Source: Nocardiopsis_C rhodophaea (GTDB lineage Bacteria > Actinomycetota > Actinomycetes > Streptosporangiales > Streptosporangiaceae). Taken from it: a stretch of DNA of 64,000 nt. This document shows, piece after piece, positions 1 through 7,494 of the stretch. Numbering within the stretch: the first letter of the stretch is position 1; the number at the start of each line of letters is the position of its first letter. Under the pieces are notes generated by a model. It was not told the DNA's origin and searched no databases. It was given only the letters and a program-made list of their open reading frames with translations. A program made the translations under genes and the position numbers. The stretch is from positions 1 to 64,000 of the forward strand of contig NZ_BAAAPC010000023.1 in the NCBI RefSeq assembly GCF_039530945.1. The letters run 5' to 3'.

Positions 1-99
1 GTGCCCCTACCGCCGCCGCTGCCGGAGGCCGTCCACATCAACCCGCCCCGCCCCGAGGGCGAGGGCAGCAACTCCGACCTGGGAGAACACGCGGCATAG
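1..99 (+). CDS. 3' end of an unidentified CDS (partial)
   Basis: Frame 1 is open from the first base of the window and closes at a TAG at 97-99. The 32 visible codons give a Pro-rich, hydrophilic tail (starts VPLPPPLPEAVHINPP, ends SDLGEHAA) with normal high-GC third positions. A GTG sits at base 1, but the composition looks like the disordered C-terminus of a longer protein entering from the left. No domain can be named. Being next to a conjugation module, it could belong to the same mobile element, but nothing in the sequence shows this. Confidence 0.45.
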   Translation: MPLPPPLPEAVHINPPRPEGEGSNSDLGEHAA

Positions 100-668
100 A
101 ACGTCTCAACTGATTTGACAGCTTCCGTCTCGCGGAGGACGCGGCGCTTGCAGGCGAGGTTGGCACGTCTACGGCCTGCACGGGAGTCCCGGATCGGACG
201 CCGCGGCCGTCTCGACTGTGCGGAGGCGGTGAAGCGAGCGGGAGCCCCTTGTGTGCTGGCGGACGCCTCCAGGCCTGGGAAGGGGCCTGCCAGCGAGGCG
301 TTGGGGCGGGGGCATAGGGGCCGGGGCCAGGGAGACGAGCTCTGTCCGGTGCGGTGGCCGGCTGGGGTGCTGCGGCGTAGCGCCGATGGCGCGTCGCCTG
401 CCGCGACAGTACCGCGTGGTGATCTGGCTGGCGCGTTGTGCACTGGCCGACGTGTTCGGGTTCGGCTGGGGTGTCTGGGCGTCGGTTTAGGGGCTGTGCG
501 GTCATGCTGTTCCCCTCCCGGGGGTATGGAACGGAGTCGAACATGGGGGTGTCCGCCCCGCGTCCCCTCCTACGGGACGGACACCCTGGGTGCGCTCTGC
601 AGCCCGCTCTTCCCCACCGTTTCCGTTAGCGGGCGCGAGCGCGGGAGGGGGCGGGATCGCCCCGTTGC
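100..668. other. 569-bp stretch with no convincing gene
   Basis: Open frames exist on both strands, but all are Arg/Pro/Gly-rich with no recognisable domain and no good ribosome-binding site. The only structure I see is a hairpin at 547-586: GGGTGTCC pairs with GGACACCC and an inner GTCCC with GGGAC, leaving a 7-nt bulge on the 5' side. It could end transcription of the minus-strand gene at 669-1034. Confidence 0.4.
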
Positions 669-1034
669 TCACTCGGTGCTGTCGAGGATGAGGATGTTGC
701 GGATACGTCGCGCGGTCTCGCCGATCTCCTCAACGGGGAGAAGGCGCGTCACCTCGGGGTCGGCCGTCTCGTTGTCGAACCGCTCCCCCGGCCACAACAC
801 CCACCACCACGGGTGAGCGTCGACCGGATCGGGCCGCAAGATCGCGCGCTGGGTGCAGTGGGCACACGCGCGGCGCAGCCCCTGCTGCCACCGGGAGGAG
901 CCAGGGAGGACGTACGCATCGACCACGGAGACCGACGCGTCGATCGTTGCCCCGAGACGCCGCGCTTCCAGCTCCTTCGCAAGAGCGTGGAGGGGCTGCA
1001 GCGGCGAGGACGAGGGAGAGAAGTAGCTGGGCAT
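669..1034 (-). CDS. Hypothetical protein divergent from the XRE regulator
   Basis: This encodes about 121 residues from the ATG at 1034, which has AGGTGG about 8 nt upstream; a longer frame reaches 1091 but runs into the AT-rich control region. I do not recognise a named family. It has no signal peptide or membrane segment, two cysteines (the AHC motif in the middle) and a Trp-rich HPWWWVLWPG stretch typical of a compact fold. It is transcribed divergently from an XRE/DUF397 pair across a 162-bp AT-rich gap with twin palindromes, so it may be a target of that regulator. Function unknown. Confidence 0.6.
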   Translation of the reverse strand: MPSYFSPSSSPLQPLHALAKELEARRLGATIDASVSVVDAYVLPGSSRWQQGLRRACAHCTQRAILRPDPVDAHPWWWVLWPGERFDNETADPEVTRLLPVEEIGETARRIRNILILDSTE

Positions 1035-1104
1035 ACAGGTCACCACCTGGGATGCTGGGGAGTCGATCGCTTGCCGCGATCGACCTCTCACACTCCAGGC
1101 TACT

Positions 1105-1144
1105 TAGTTCAAACTGTTTTTATATAGGTAGTTCGAACTATTTT
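1105..1144. promoter_or_regulatory. Twin palindromic operator between divergent genes
   Basis: A 16-bp unit occurs twice, at 1105-1120 and 1129-1144: TAGTTCAAACTGTTTTT-like, then TAGTTCGAACTATTTT. The core of the second copy (AGTTCGAACT, 1130-1139) is a perfect 10-bp palindrome and the first (1106-1115) differs by one base. The cores are 24 bp apart, close to two helical turns, in an AT-rich island between the starts of the minus gene (1034) and the XRE gene (1197). Such a layout suits a dimeric HTH repressor or activator, presumably the adjacent XRE protein. Binding itself is inferred. Confidence 0.6.
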
Positions 1145-1196
1145 TCCTCGCAAGTCGGTAGCTCTATGCTCATTCAAGACACCGAAGGAGGACCTC

Positions 1197-2054
1197 TTGC
1201 CCTCGAACCCCAGCCAGACTGTTCGCCACCGTCGTCTGTCTGCCGAGCTGAAGCGGCTCCGCGAGGAAGCAGGTGTGACTGTCGACAGAGCCGCAGAGGC
1301 TCTGGGGTCCTACAGAACGAAGATCCACCGGATTGAGCGCGGCGAGTGGAAGCGCTTGAAGGAAGCTGACATACGCACTCTGGCTCACCTGTACGGGGTC
1401 ACCGATCCCGCCAAGCAGGACGCGCTCGTCGCCATGGCCAAACAAGCTAAGGACAAGGGGTGGTGGGTTCGCTACTCGGATGTGCTCGGGCCGGGCACCT
1501 ACATCAGTCTTGAAGCCGAAGCATCGGCAATCCGCTTCTACAGCGGCATGCTCGTACCTGGGCTACTACAGACACCGGACTACGCCAAGGCGGTGATCGT
1601 CGGCTCTGGGACAGCCGACGAGGCGGTGGTCGAACGGCGTCTTGAGGCTCGGCTAATGCGTCAGAAGATCCTCACCCAGAACGACCGGCCACAGATTCAC
1701 ACAATCGTGGACGAGGCCGCCCTGTGCAGGATGGTCGGCGGCACGGAAACCATGCGGGCGCAGCTGCACCACTTGGCAAGGCTCAACGAGCAGGGCATTG
1801 CGGAGATCCAGGTGCTCACAAACACCGCAGGAGCGCACCAGGCAATGACCGGCCAGTTCATCATCCTCGACTTCGAGTCACCGGATCAGTCACCCGTGGT
1901 CTTCATCGATATATCCCTTGATGGTCTTCTCATGGAGGAACCGCATGATATAGAGAGATATAAGACGAAGTACGACAGTTTGCGCCAGACTGCGCTGTCC
2001 CCCAAGGACTCAAACGCGTACTTGGTGCGGCTCACGGCGAGACTTGACGGATGA
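1197..2054 (+). CDS. XRE-family transcriptional regulator with DUF5753 domain (WhiJ-like)
   Basis: This 285-residue protein starts at TTG 1197, preceded by GAAGGAGG with ideal spacing. Residues about 12-70 form a helix-turn-helix of the XRE type (RLREEAGVTVDRAAEAL, then KIHRIERGEW). The remainder is the DUF5753 sensor-like domain common in actinobacteria, recognisable from the block around YSGMLVPGLLQTPDYA. Family members resemble WhiJ and usually pair with a small DUF397 protein, as here: the next gene begins within 8 bp. They act as developmental or locus-specific regulators. It probably binds the twin palindrome at 1105-1144 and controls both itself and the divergent gene. Confidence 0.88.
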   Translation: MPSNPSQTVRHRRLSAELKRLREEAGVTVDRAAEALGSYRTKIHRIERGEWKRLKEADIRTLAHLYGVTDPAKQDALVAMAKQAKDKGWWVRYSDVLGPGTYISLEAEASAIRFYSGMLVPGLLQTPDYAKAVIVGSGTADEAVVERRLEARLMRQKILTQNDRPQIHTIVDEAALCRMVGGTETMRAQLHHLARLNEQGIAEIQVLTNTAGAHQAMTGQFIILDFESPDQSPVVFIDISLDGLLMEEPHDIERYKTKYDSLRQTALSPKDSNAYLVRLTARLDG

Positions 2055-2061
2055 GGCAGTG

Positions 2062-2256
2062 ATGATCAGTCCGCAGGCCTGGAAGAAGAGCAGCTACAGT
2101 GGGGGCGACACACAGGAGTGTGTGGAGGTCGCCTCCTGCCTTCCCTGGGGCAGTTCCGTACGCGACTCCAAGCATCCCCTCCGTGAGAGACTCGCCTTCA
2201 GTTCCTGTGAGTGGTCAACGTTCATCGGTAGATTGAAGAGACATGACTTCGAATGA
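2062..2256 (+). CDS. DUF397 domain protein
   Basis: This encodes 64 residues with the DUF397 signature: WKKSSYSGG near the N-terminus, CVEVA, VRDSK, and a final FxxCEWxxFI segment. The chosen start is the ATG at 2062, with GGATGAGG just upstream; the frame also offers TTG at 2044 and GTG at 2059, which would overlap the preceding regulator gene. DUF397 proteins are small partners of WhiJ-like XRE regulators in Streptomyces and relatives; the pair acts as a regulatory couple whose biochemistry is poorly known. Tight spacing to the XRE gene implies co-transcription. Confidence 0.85.
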   Translation: MISPQAWKKSSYSGGDTQECVEVASCLPWGSSVRDSKHPLRERLAFSSCEWSTFIGRLKRHDFE

Positions 2257-2332
2257 TCGCACCGAATGAAGCGAAGTGTTGATCTGTACGATGAGCTGGG
2301 CTTGGAGGACGAGCAGCTACAGAGGCCGAAGA

Positions 2333-3073
2333 TCAAGCAGGGGTCCAGCGTTCAAGATCCAGACTCACTGGCTGCGCAATCTCCTTGACTTCGTTCCAGA
2401 ACGCTGCTTTTGAGACTGATTCAGAATCACTCTGCATCCGAATCATGTAGGCACTTCCACTGATGTTACCAACAAGAACGTACTGCTTACCCTCTTGAGA
2501 TTCCCCATAGACATAGTGAGAGTCCCCAGCTAGACGCTCGCTGCCTTCCTGTTCAACATCATCGAACAGCTCCTCTGCTTCGGATTTCATACGAGCGAAA
2601 GCTTCATCGCCCTGCTCTGAAGGCTTTTTTCCACCATCCTCAGAGACGAACGACTCGTACTTGAGAGTGAACTCCCAAGGCTCAAACTCAGCCGCTCTTG
2701 GATTCAACTCCCAGATGCACTCATCACTGATGGTTCGCCCCTCCACAGAAGGGTCGTTCTCGCCGGTATCAACATAGTTGTCTCCGTCATCAAGACGCCG
2801 AGGAGTGTTAATCGCGGAGAGCGTTCCGACAGTCTTTTCACATACGTCAAGAACACCGACATCGATAGTTGATGGCGGCTGCCAGGGCTGCTGCCTGCTG
2901 TTTTCATCAGCCGAGTTATCGGAACTGAGGCTCGACACAAACATCCGTGCACCCCCTACGACTACGCCCACAACGACAAGTGCTGCCGTTGTACCGCAGC
3001 CGAACATGAGGAAGAAGGCACGCCAGCCATGCACGCCTTGCTTTCTTGCAGGTGTGGACGTTCTTTCAGACAT
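2333..3073 (-). CDS. Membrane-anchored hypothetical protein of the conjugation locus
   Basis: 246 residues from ATG 3073 (GAGG 7 nt upstream). Residues about 18-42 form one transmembrane helix (FFLMFGCGTTAALVVVGVVV), followed by a Ser/Asn/Gln linker and a soluble domain of about 170 residues that should lie outside the cell. Two cysteines in that domain (in DVCEKTVG and SDECIWEL) could form a disulfide, a pattern seen in DUF3558-like lipoproteins, but there is no lipobox and I cannot assign a family. It is the last gene of the minus-strand conjugation operon, 35 bp after the peptidoglycan hydrolase gene. Its GC content is visibly lower than the neighbouring chromosome, consistent with transfer. 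Confidence 0.7.
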   Translation of the reverse strand: MSERTSTPARKQGVHGWRAFFLMFGCGTTAALVVVGVVVGGARMFVSSLSSDNSADENSRQQPWQPPSTIDVGVLDVCEKTVGTLSAINTPRRLDDGDNYVDTGENDPSVEGRTISDECIWELNPRAAEFEPWEFTLKYESFVSEDGGKKPSEQGDEAFARMKSEAEELFDDVEQEGSERLAGDSHYVYGESQEGKQYVLVGNISGSAYMIRMQSDSESVSKAAFWNEVKEIAQPVSLDLERWTPA

Positions 3074-3108
3074 ATCGAAACCTCAAGTCACAGAGAGGCA
3101 GGAAGGCG

Positions 3109-4278
3109 CTACTTTCCTTGGGCCTTCAGCTGCGCCTTCACATCGGGGTGCTCCAGCGGCCTGGTGAAACCCAGGATCGGCGCCCGGCCAGGGGCATCGT
3201 ACGGCCGCGTGGCGATCGGGCCACAGTTGGTACATCTGGCCTCCACCATCAGCCCATCACCGATCACCATGCCGACATGCCCCGGCCCCGGCGGCTCGCC
3301 CGCCCGGGAGACATCGAAGAACACGAAGTCTCCAGGCTGCTCCTCGCCCTTCTTGATCTCGGGACCGAACTTCCACTGGTCCTGCGAGATCCGAGGAATC
3401 GAGACACCGATGCTCTCGTACGCCTTCAGCAACAGGCCGGAGCAGTCGAACGCGTTGGGGCCAGTGCCACCGTAGAGGTACGGCTTCCCGCGCTGCGCCA
3501 TCGCCCAGTCGACCACCGCCTGTGAGGCCTTGTCGGGCGCTCGCCCGATCGGGGCTCCGTCAGCAGTCACTTCGCAGTTGACGGCCACATCAATGGCGCC
3601 GCTGACGTCGAAACTGCCCTTCGCGTACTTCCCCGCCCACTCCATGACGTCATCCACGTACCACCAGGCGTGGTTGTAACCGAAGATCGCCTTGCGCAGG
3701 TCGTCCTTGGCGCCGTGCGCGATCAGGTAGTCGGCAGCGGCCGGAATGGCGTCGGCTGGGTCGTAGACGTTGACGATCCCATCGTCGTTGCCGTCCTGGC
3801 CATATCCCTTATCAGGCCGGTCCTCAACCGGCATGATGGGTTCTCCTCCCCAACTGTTCCCAGCAGCAGAGCCGTCCTTGGCGCCGAACTGCATTGGTCC
3901 GGCCGCACCCCAGTCGTTATGGCCCTCGGTGATGCCGGGTCCATCCCACCGGCCGTGCTTACTCTCGACCTGACCGATTCCCGCGAGCACGTTCCAGGGA
4001 ATTCCCTTGTCCTTGCCCACCTTCTTGTAGATCTTGAGGTAGTTCTCCGGAATCGACTCTTCGGCATAGCTGCTGCTCGTGGCCTGGTCGGCTTCCTGGC
4101 CCGGGGTGCACTTCAGGCCTGCCATCAGGCTGGTCACCCCGGAGTTGAACGTCGCCACCGGGAGGACGATGATCGCGACAAGAATCGTTCCGGCAATCAG
4201 CAGGCCAACGCCCACGGCGAGCCGGGTGGCAGCGGACCCTCGATCGTTGGGGGTGGGGGTTGTGAAGAGGGAGATCAC
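3109..4278 (-). CDS. Bifunctional lytic transglycosylase / NlpC-P60 (C40) peptidase of the conjugation apparatus
   Basis: 389 residues, GTG start at 4278. A transmembrane anchor (about residues 20-43) is followed by a soluble SLT-type transglycosylase domain (about 78-215), with likely catalytic Glu105 in GQVESKHG and the GAAGPMQFG block. An NlpC/P60 domain follows (about 252-375) with Cys279 in FDCSG and His334 in GHVGM. This two-domain wall hydrolase is the Gram-positive counterpart of VirB1 (compare TcpI/TcpG, CwlT) and opens peptidoglycan for the transfer channel. It lies directly downstream of the VirB6-like and VirB4-like genes, which supports that role over general cell-wall turnover. 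Confidence 0.88.
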   Translation of the reverse strand: MISLFTTPTPNDRGSAATRLAVGVGLLIAGTILVAIIVLPVATFNSGVTSLMAGLKCTPGQEADQATSSSYAEESIPENYLKIYKKVGKDKGIPWNVLAGIGQVESKHGRWDGPGITEGHNDWGAAGPMQFGAKDGSAAGNSWGGEPIMPVEDRPDKGYGQDGNDDGIVNVYDPADAIPAAADYLIAHGAKDDLRKAIFGYNHAWWYVDDVMEWAGKYAKGSFDVSGAIDVAVNCEVTADGAPIGRAPDKASQAVVDWAMAQRGKPYLYGGTGPNAFDCSGLLLKAYESIGVSIPRISQDQWKFGPEIKKGEEQPGDFVFFDVSRAGEPPGPGHVGMVIGDGLMVEARCTNCGPIATRPYDAPGRAPILGFTRPLEHPDVKAQLKAQGK

Positions 4279-4355
4279 TCGGCACCTGCCTCAGACGAGT
4301 ACCTGCGAAGGGGGAGGGGGAAAGTTGGGGAACTAGCGGTGGGGGAACCGAGGCA

Positions 4356-5021
4356 TCAACCGTCTCCCCGGTTTCCGGCATCAGCGGGTTGGAAGTCGTA
4401 CACCTTCCACTCGCCGCCCTTCTTTACCACCGTGACGGCGAAGTCTCCCAGGTCCTCCCTGAATCCGTCCTCGTCCTCGGTGATCGACTGGGCCTTGACC
4501 ACGAAGACGGCAGAGTCCTCGTCGATACTCTGAAGCGTCTTCACGTCCGCTCGCCCCTCCGCGACGGCCTTCTTCTTCGCCATCTCCTCCCAGAGACTCG
4601 TCGCCCCGGAGCTCTGCGCGAGTGTCTTCGCATAGTTCTTGGTCGCCAACTCCTCCATCGCCTTGTAGTACTCCTCGGGCGACTTCGAGTAGTCGATCGT
4701 GCCGTAGGCCGCGGCGAACCCCTGGGCCGTCGCGGCCGCGGCCTTCACCTCGTCCTCGGACAACGGAAGCCACTCCAGCACCTTCATGTCCTCAGTGGCG
4801 GTCGTCGGGATGGGACTAGGTGGGACGGTGGCGGGGGCGTCCACCCCCTGGTCGATGGAGTCCGACTGTCCCTGTGCCTGTTCCCGCCTTGATGACTCCT
4901 GCCCGTCGTCACCACCGCCGTTGAAGCCACCCAGGCTCAGATAGATGCCGAATGCGACCAGTACGACAACAAGTGCGCCAAAGAAGAGGCGCTGCTGACC
5001 TTCTGTGAGGGGCTTAGGCAT
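4356..5021 (-). CDS. Single-pass membrane protein of the conjugation operon
   Basis: 221 residues from ATG 5021. One transmembrane segment lies near residues 13-30 (RLFFGALVVVLVAFGIYL). A low-complexity Ser/Gln/Pro linker follows, then a C-terminal domain of about 130 residues ending with a motif typical of NTF2-like or TcpC-like folds (FAVTVVKKGGEWKVYDFQPAD). That ending echoes the DDWKVLDVQG ending of the TcpC-like protein encoded at 15265-16233, so this may be a second small NTF2-like channel component, analogous to VirB8-type proteins. That is inferred from the short motif and from position between the VirB6-like and hydrolase genes. Confidence 0.7.
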   Translation of the reverse strand: MPKPLTEGQQRLFFGALVVVLVAFGIYLSLGGFNGGGDDGQESSRREQAQGQSDSIDQGVDAPATVPPSPIPTTATEDMKVLEWLPLSEDEVKAAAATAQGFAAAYGTIDYSKSPEEYYKAMEELATKNYAKTLAQSSGATSLWEEMAKKKAVAEGRADVKTLQSIDEDSAVFVVKAQSITEDEDGFREDLGDFAVTVVKKGGEWKVYDFQPADAGNRGDG

Positions 5022-5098
5022 GGCGAGGACTTCCTAGCTGGCACGCGGTCTGTGTCGAAACGGGCGAGGTCGCCGACGTGCGGTGGGCTCCTTCCGCA

Positions 5099-7492
5099 TC
5101 AGCTGTCCTCATCCCGTAGCCAGAAGGGAATGTCGCGCTTGTGCTCACGTTGGCGCTGGTCCGCCGAACCTGCCCAGAAGGGACTCGTCGGTGCCTCACT
5201 GTTCTTCTTCGAACCCGTGAGCCAGTTGCTCCCGTCTTCTTCGCGGCGCGGCGCAGGCGCTGGACGCGGCGGCCGGGGCGGAGGCGCGGCCTTGTCCTCG
5301 CGCGTGCTCGGCCCGCCCCACCGCGAGCCCTTCGACGACGCATTGCCCTGCGGCGGCGTAGCCGAGCGCCCTCGGAAGATGCCCTGGCCAGTACTGGGAG
5401 CCGCGCGGTCAGTGCCACCTGACGACGACCCGCCGCTGTCGGCCCCGCTGCCGGCCGAGGCGGCGCGAGAGCCACTCCCGGAATCAGTGCCGAACACCGA
5501 AGCCCAGCCAGTGTCACCGGTCCCCGTGTACCCACCGGACGGACGGGGCGGGATGGGCCCGCTCCGGCCGCTACTGCCCCGGGACGACCCCAGACCGCCG
5601 GAGGCGGCCTCATGGAGTCGGGGCGCCTGGGCGGAGCTGCGCTGGCTCGATGCTCCCTGCTGGGAAGGTCCTGAGTCCCCTTCACCCGAACTGTTCGCCA
5701 GATGCAGCGGCGGAGCCGCCTTGCCGCGCACCTTCCCGTAGCCCGCGGTTCCACGGGCTCGTTGCGTGTCCGCGCGAACGCTGGCTCCCTCGCCGTCCGC
5801 AGGTTCGCTGGCCGCCACTCCCCGGCCTCCATCGGCCGCGTCGGAGCCCGGGGGGGCGCCGGACCCGGCGGGGAGTGCGCTCGCGGCAGCGGCGATCTGT
5901 GGGGCGCGCTTGAGCCCCCACTTCTGCGCCCGCATGTAGGCGACCGGGGGCAGTACGTTCGCGCTCTTGCTGAGCGCACTGGTGCTCACCGCATCGCTGA
6001 CCATACGAGATGTGAAAGTGTTGGCGTTGACGGACGAGAAGAGATGAACGAATGGCTTGCGGTAGACGAACATTGCCAGTGTGAAGAGCGATAGGAGGAT
6101 CATTTGCAGGCCCCACCCAAGCCCTGAAGCCATGACCAATCCGTAGCACAGAACCAGTAGCGATATGAGTAGGACGATGAAGATCTGCTTGAGTAGAAGC
6201 CCGATCATCATCTCGAACCAGCGCAACAGGACCGTTCGCCCGTATCCTGGATGAACACCGATGAGCAGGAACACAGGCGCCAGCAACAAGAGCAGAAGGA
6301 ATCCGAGCTTGAGCACGATCAACGCAATCGATCCTGCGAGAATCAGCCCACCAGCGAATATCGCTGCAAAGAGCGCAAGTACTGCGACCCCCAGGCGGCT
6401 TCCCTGCTGTTCTCCTTCAAATAACGGATAGACCGACGGGAACGATCCCTCTACCCCCGAAGCGATCTCTTCGTAGTCCTCCTTCTTCTTATCGACGACA
6501 CTCTCTATTTCCTGGTCATCCCCCTGGATTCGATCTGCTTCAGCCCTGCCGATCCCCTGGGCTTCCAAAAGTTCCTGTCCATAGCGTCGGGCAGCGCTCT
6601 CACCCACATCACTAGAGCCAAAGACACCTGCAATCCACGGCTGGCAGACGAGACTGGACCACAGCATCTGGGAGTTCTTCCGGACCGCGAAATCACTCGC
6701 ACTCTCCCAATCCGCTTTTTGCGGATCTGGCGCGCCCGCAGGACAGGTTTTCGCCCCTCCTCCGACAGATACCTTCCCCAGAGCAGTATTCACCAACTGG
6801 CTACCAGAGTTCACGACGGTAGAGGAGTACTGCATGATCTGCGCTGGGTTCACCAAAATCCAGATACCCATCGCAGTGGAAAGTACCATCCAAACGGCAC
6901 TCTCAATGGTGAGAGTGACCCTCTTGCGGATCAGACCGTACCACCCAAGCCAAACCGCACCGAGAATAATGACCGTGGGCAGAAGTGGACGCCAGACTCC
7001 TTCGCGGAGCTGAACAACGACATCTTCTACGACTTCGCTGAATCCCTTGAGGAGACCGTCGGATGTCGCCGCCTGATATACGGTGATCGTCGACTGATTG
7101 ATCGTCCGCGACAGATCCCACGCTGAGTTGTTGAGGGCCGCCATTGCGCTCGAACCGATTTTGTCGACACAGGAATCACGAATAACGTGCCACTGCTGGC
7201 CAGAGATGCCGTACTGTCCGTAAATGCTAGCGTCAGGCGGAAGTGCGTCAGGAGAATTCTTTAGGGATGACTCCGACTGCGGCGGTAGCAGCAGACCGTC
7301 CGACCCGCTTTGCGCCAATTCTGGTTCGGGGGCAGGTTCCGCAGCGCTCATACATAGTGGGTTAGCTTGTGCTGCCCCCATCGGAGTCAGCACAAACGCC
7401 AGCACCAGCAGCGCCATTGCCAGATTTCGCTTCAGATGCCTGCCGAAGTCAGAGCGCGGGTTCCTCAACGCCCCGGCCGACCAAGTCCTCAC
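5099..7492 (-). CDS. VirB6/TrbL-like polytopic conjugation protein with long disordered tail
   Basis: The start is GTG 7492, two bases after the VirB4-type gene stops, with AGGAG five bases upstream; the frame extends further but would overlap that gene. The 797-residue product has a signal-like helix at about 24-45 ending TPMGAAQA. Membrane helices follow at about 165-225 and a dense hydrophobic block at about 369-485 (LILAGSIALIVLKLGFLLLL and several more). The last roughly 260 residues are Ser/Gly/Pro/Arg-rich and probably disordered, ending PFWLRDEDS. Topology and position match the VirB6/TcpH channel protein. The membrane part has noticeably lower GC than the tail. Confidence 0.78.
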   Translation of the reverse strand: MRTWSAGALRNPRSDFGRHLKRNLAMALLVLAFVLTPMGAAQANPLCMSAAEPAPEPELAQSGSDGLLLPPQSESSLKNSPDALPPDASIYGQYGISGQQWHVIRDSCVDKIGSSAMAALNNSAWDLSRTINQSTITVYQAATSDGLLKGFSEVVEDVVVQLREGVWRPLLPTVIILGAVWLGWYGLIRKRVTLTIESAVWMVLSTAMGIWILVNPAQIMQYSSTVVNSGSQLVNTALGKVSVGGGAKTCPAGAPDPQKADWESASDFAVRKNSQMLWSSLVCQPWIAGVFGSSDVGESAARRYGQELLEAQGIGRAEADRIQGDDQEIESVVDKKKEDYEEIASGVEGSFPSVYPLFEGEQQGSRLGVAVLALFAAIFAGGLILAGSIALIVLKLGFLLLLLLAPVFLLIGVHPGYGRTVLLRWFEMMIGLLLKQIFIVLLISLLVLCYGLVMASGLGWGLQMILLSLFTLAMFVYRKPFVHLFSSVNANTFTSRMVSDAVSTSALSKSANVLPPVAYMRAQKWGLKRAPQIAAAASALPAGSGAPPGSDAADGGRGVAASEPADGEGASVRADTQRARGTAGYGKVRGKAAPPLHLANSSGEGDSGPSQQGASSQRSSAQAPRLHEAASGGLGSSRGSSGRSGPIPPRPSGGYTGTGDTGWASVFGTDSGSGSRAASAGSGADSGGSSSGGTDRAAPSTGQGIFRGRSATPPQGNASSKGSRWGGPSTREDKAAPPPRPPRPAPAPRREEDGSNWLTGSKKNSEAPTSPFWAGSADQRQREHKRDIPFWLRDEDS

Positions 7493-7494
7493 CG

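Noticed and set aside
115..816. 233-residue plus-strand open frame
   Set aside because: Arg/Gly-rich, no domain, no ribosome-binding site, and it overlaps the better-supported minus-strand gene at 669-1034.
2266..2390. Short plus-strand frame starting MKRSVDLYDELGLEDEQL after the DUF397 gene
   Set aside because: It runs into the 3' end of the convergent membrane protein gene and has no good ribosome-binding site. Possible but unsupported.
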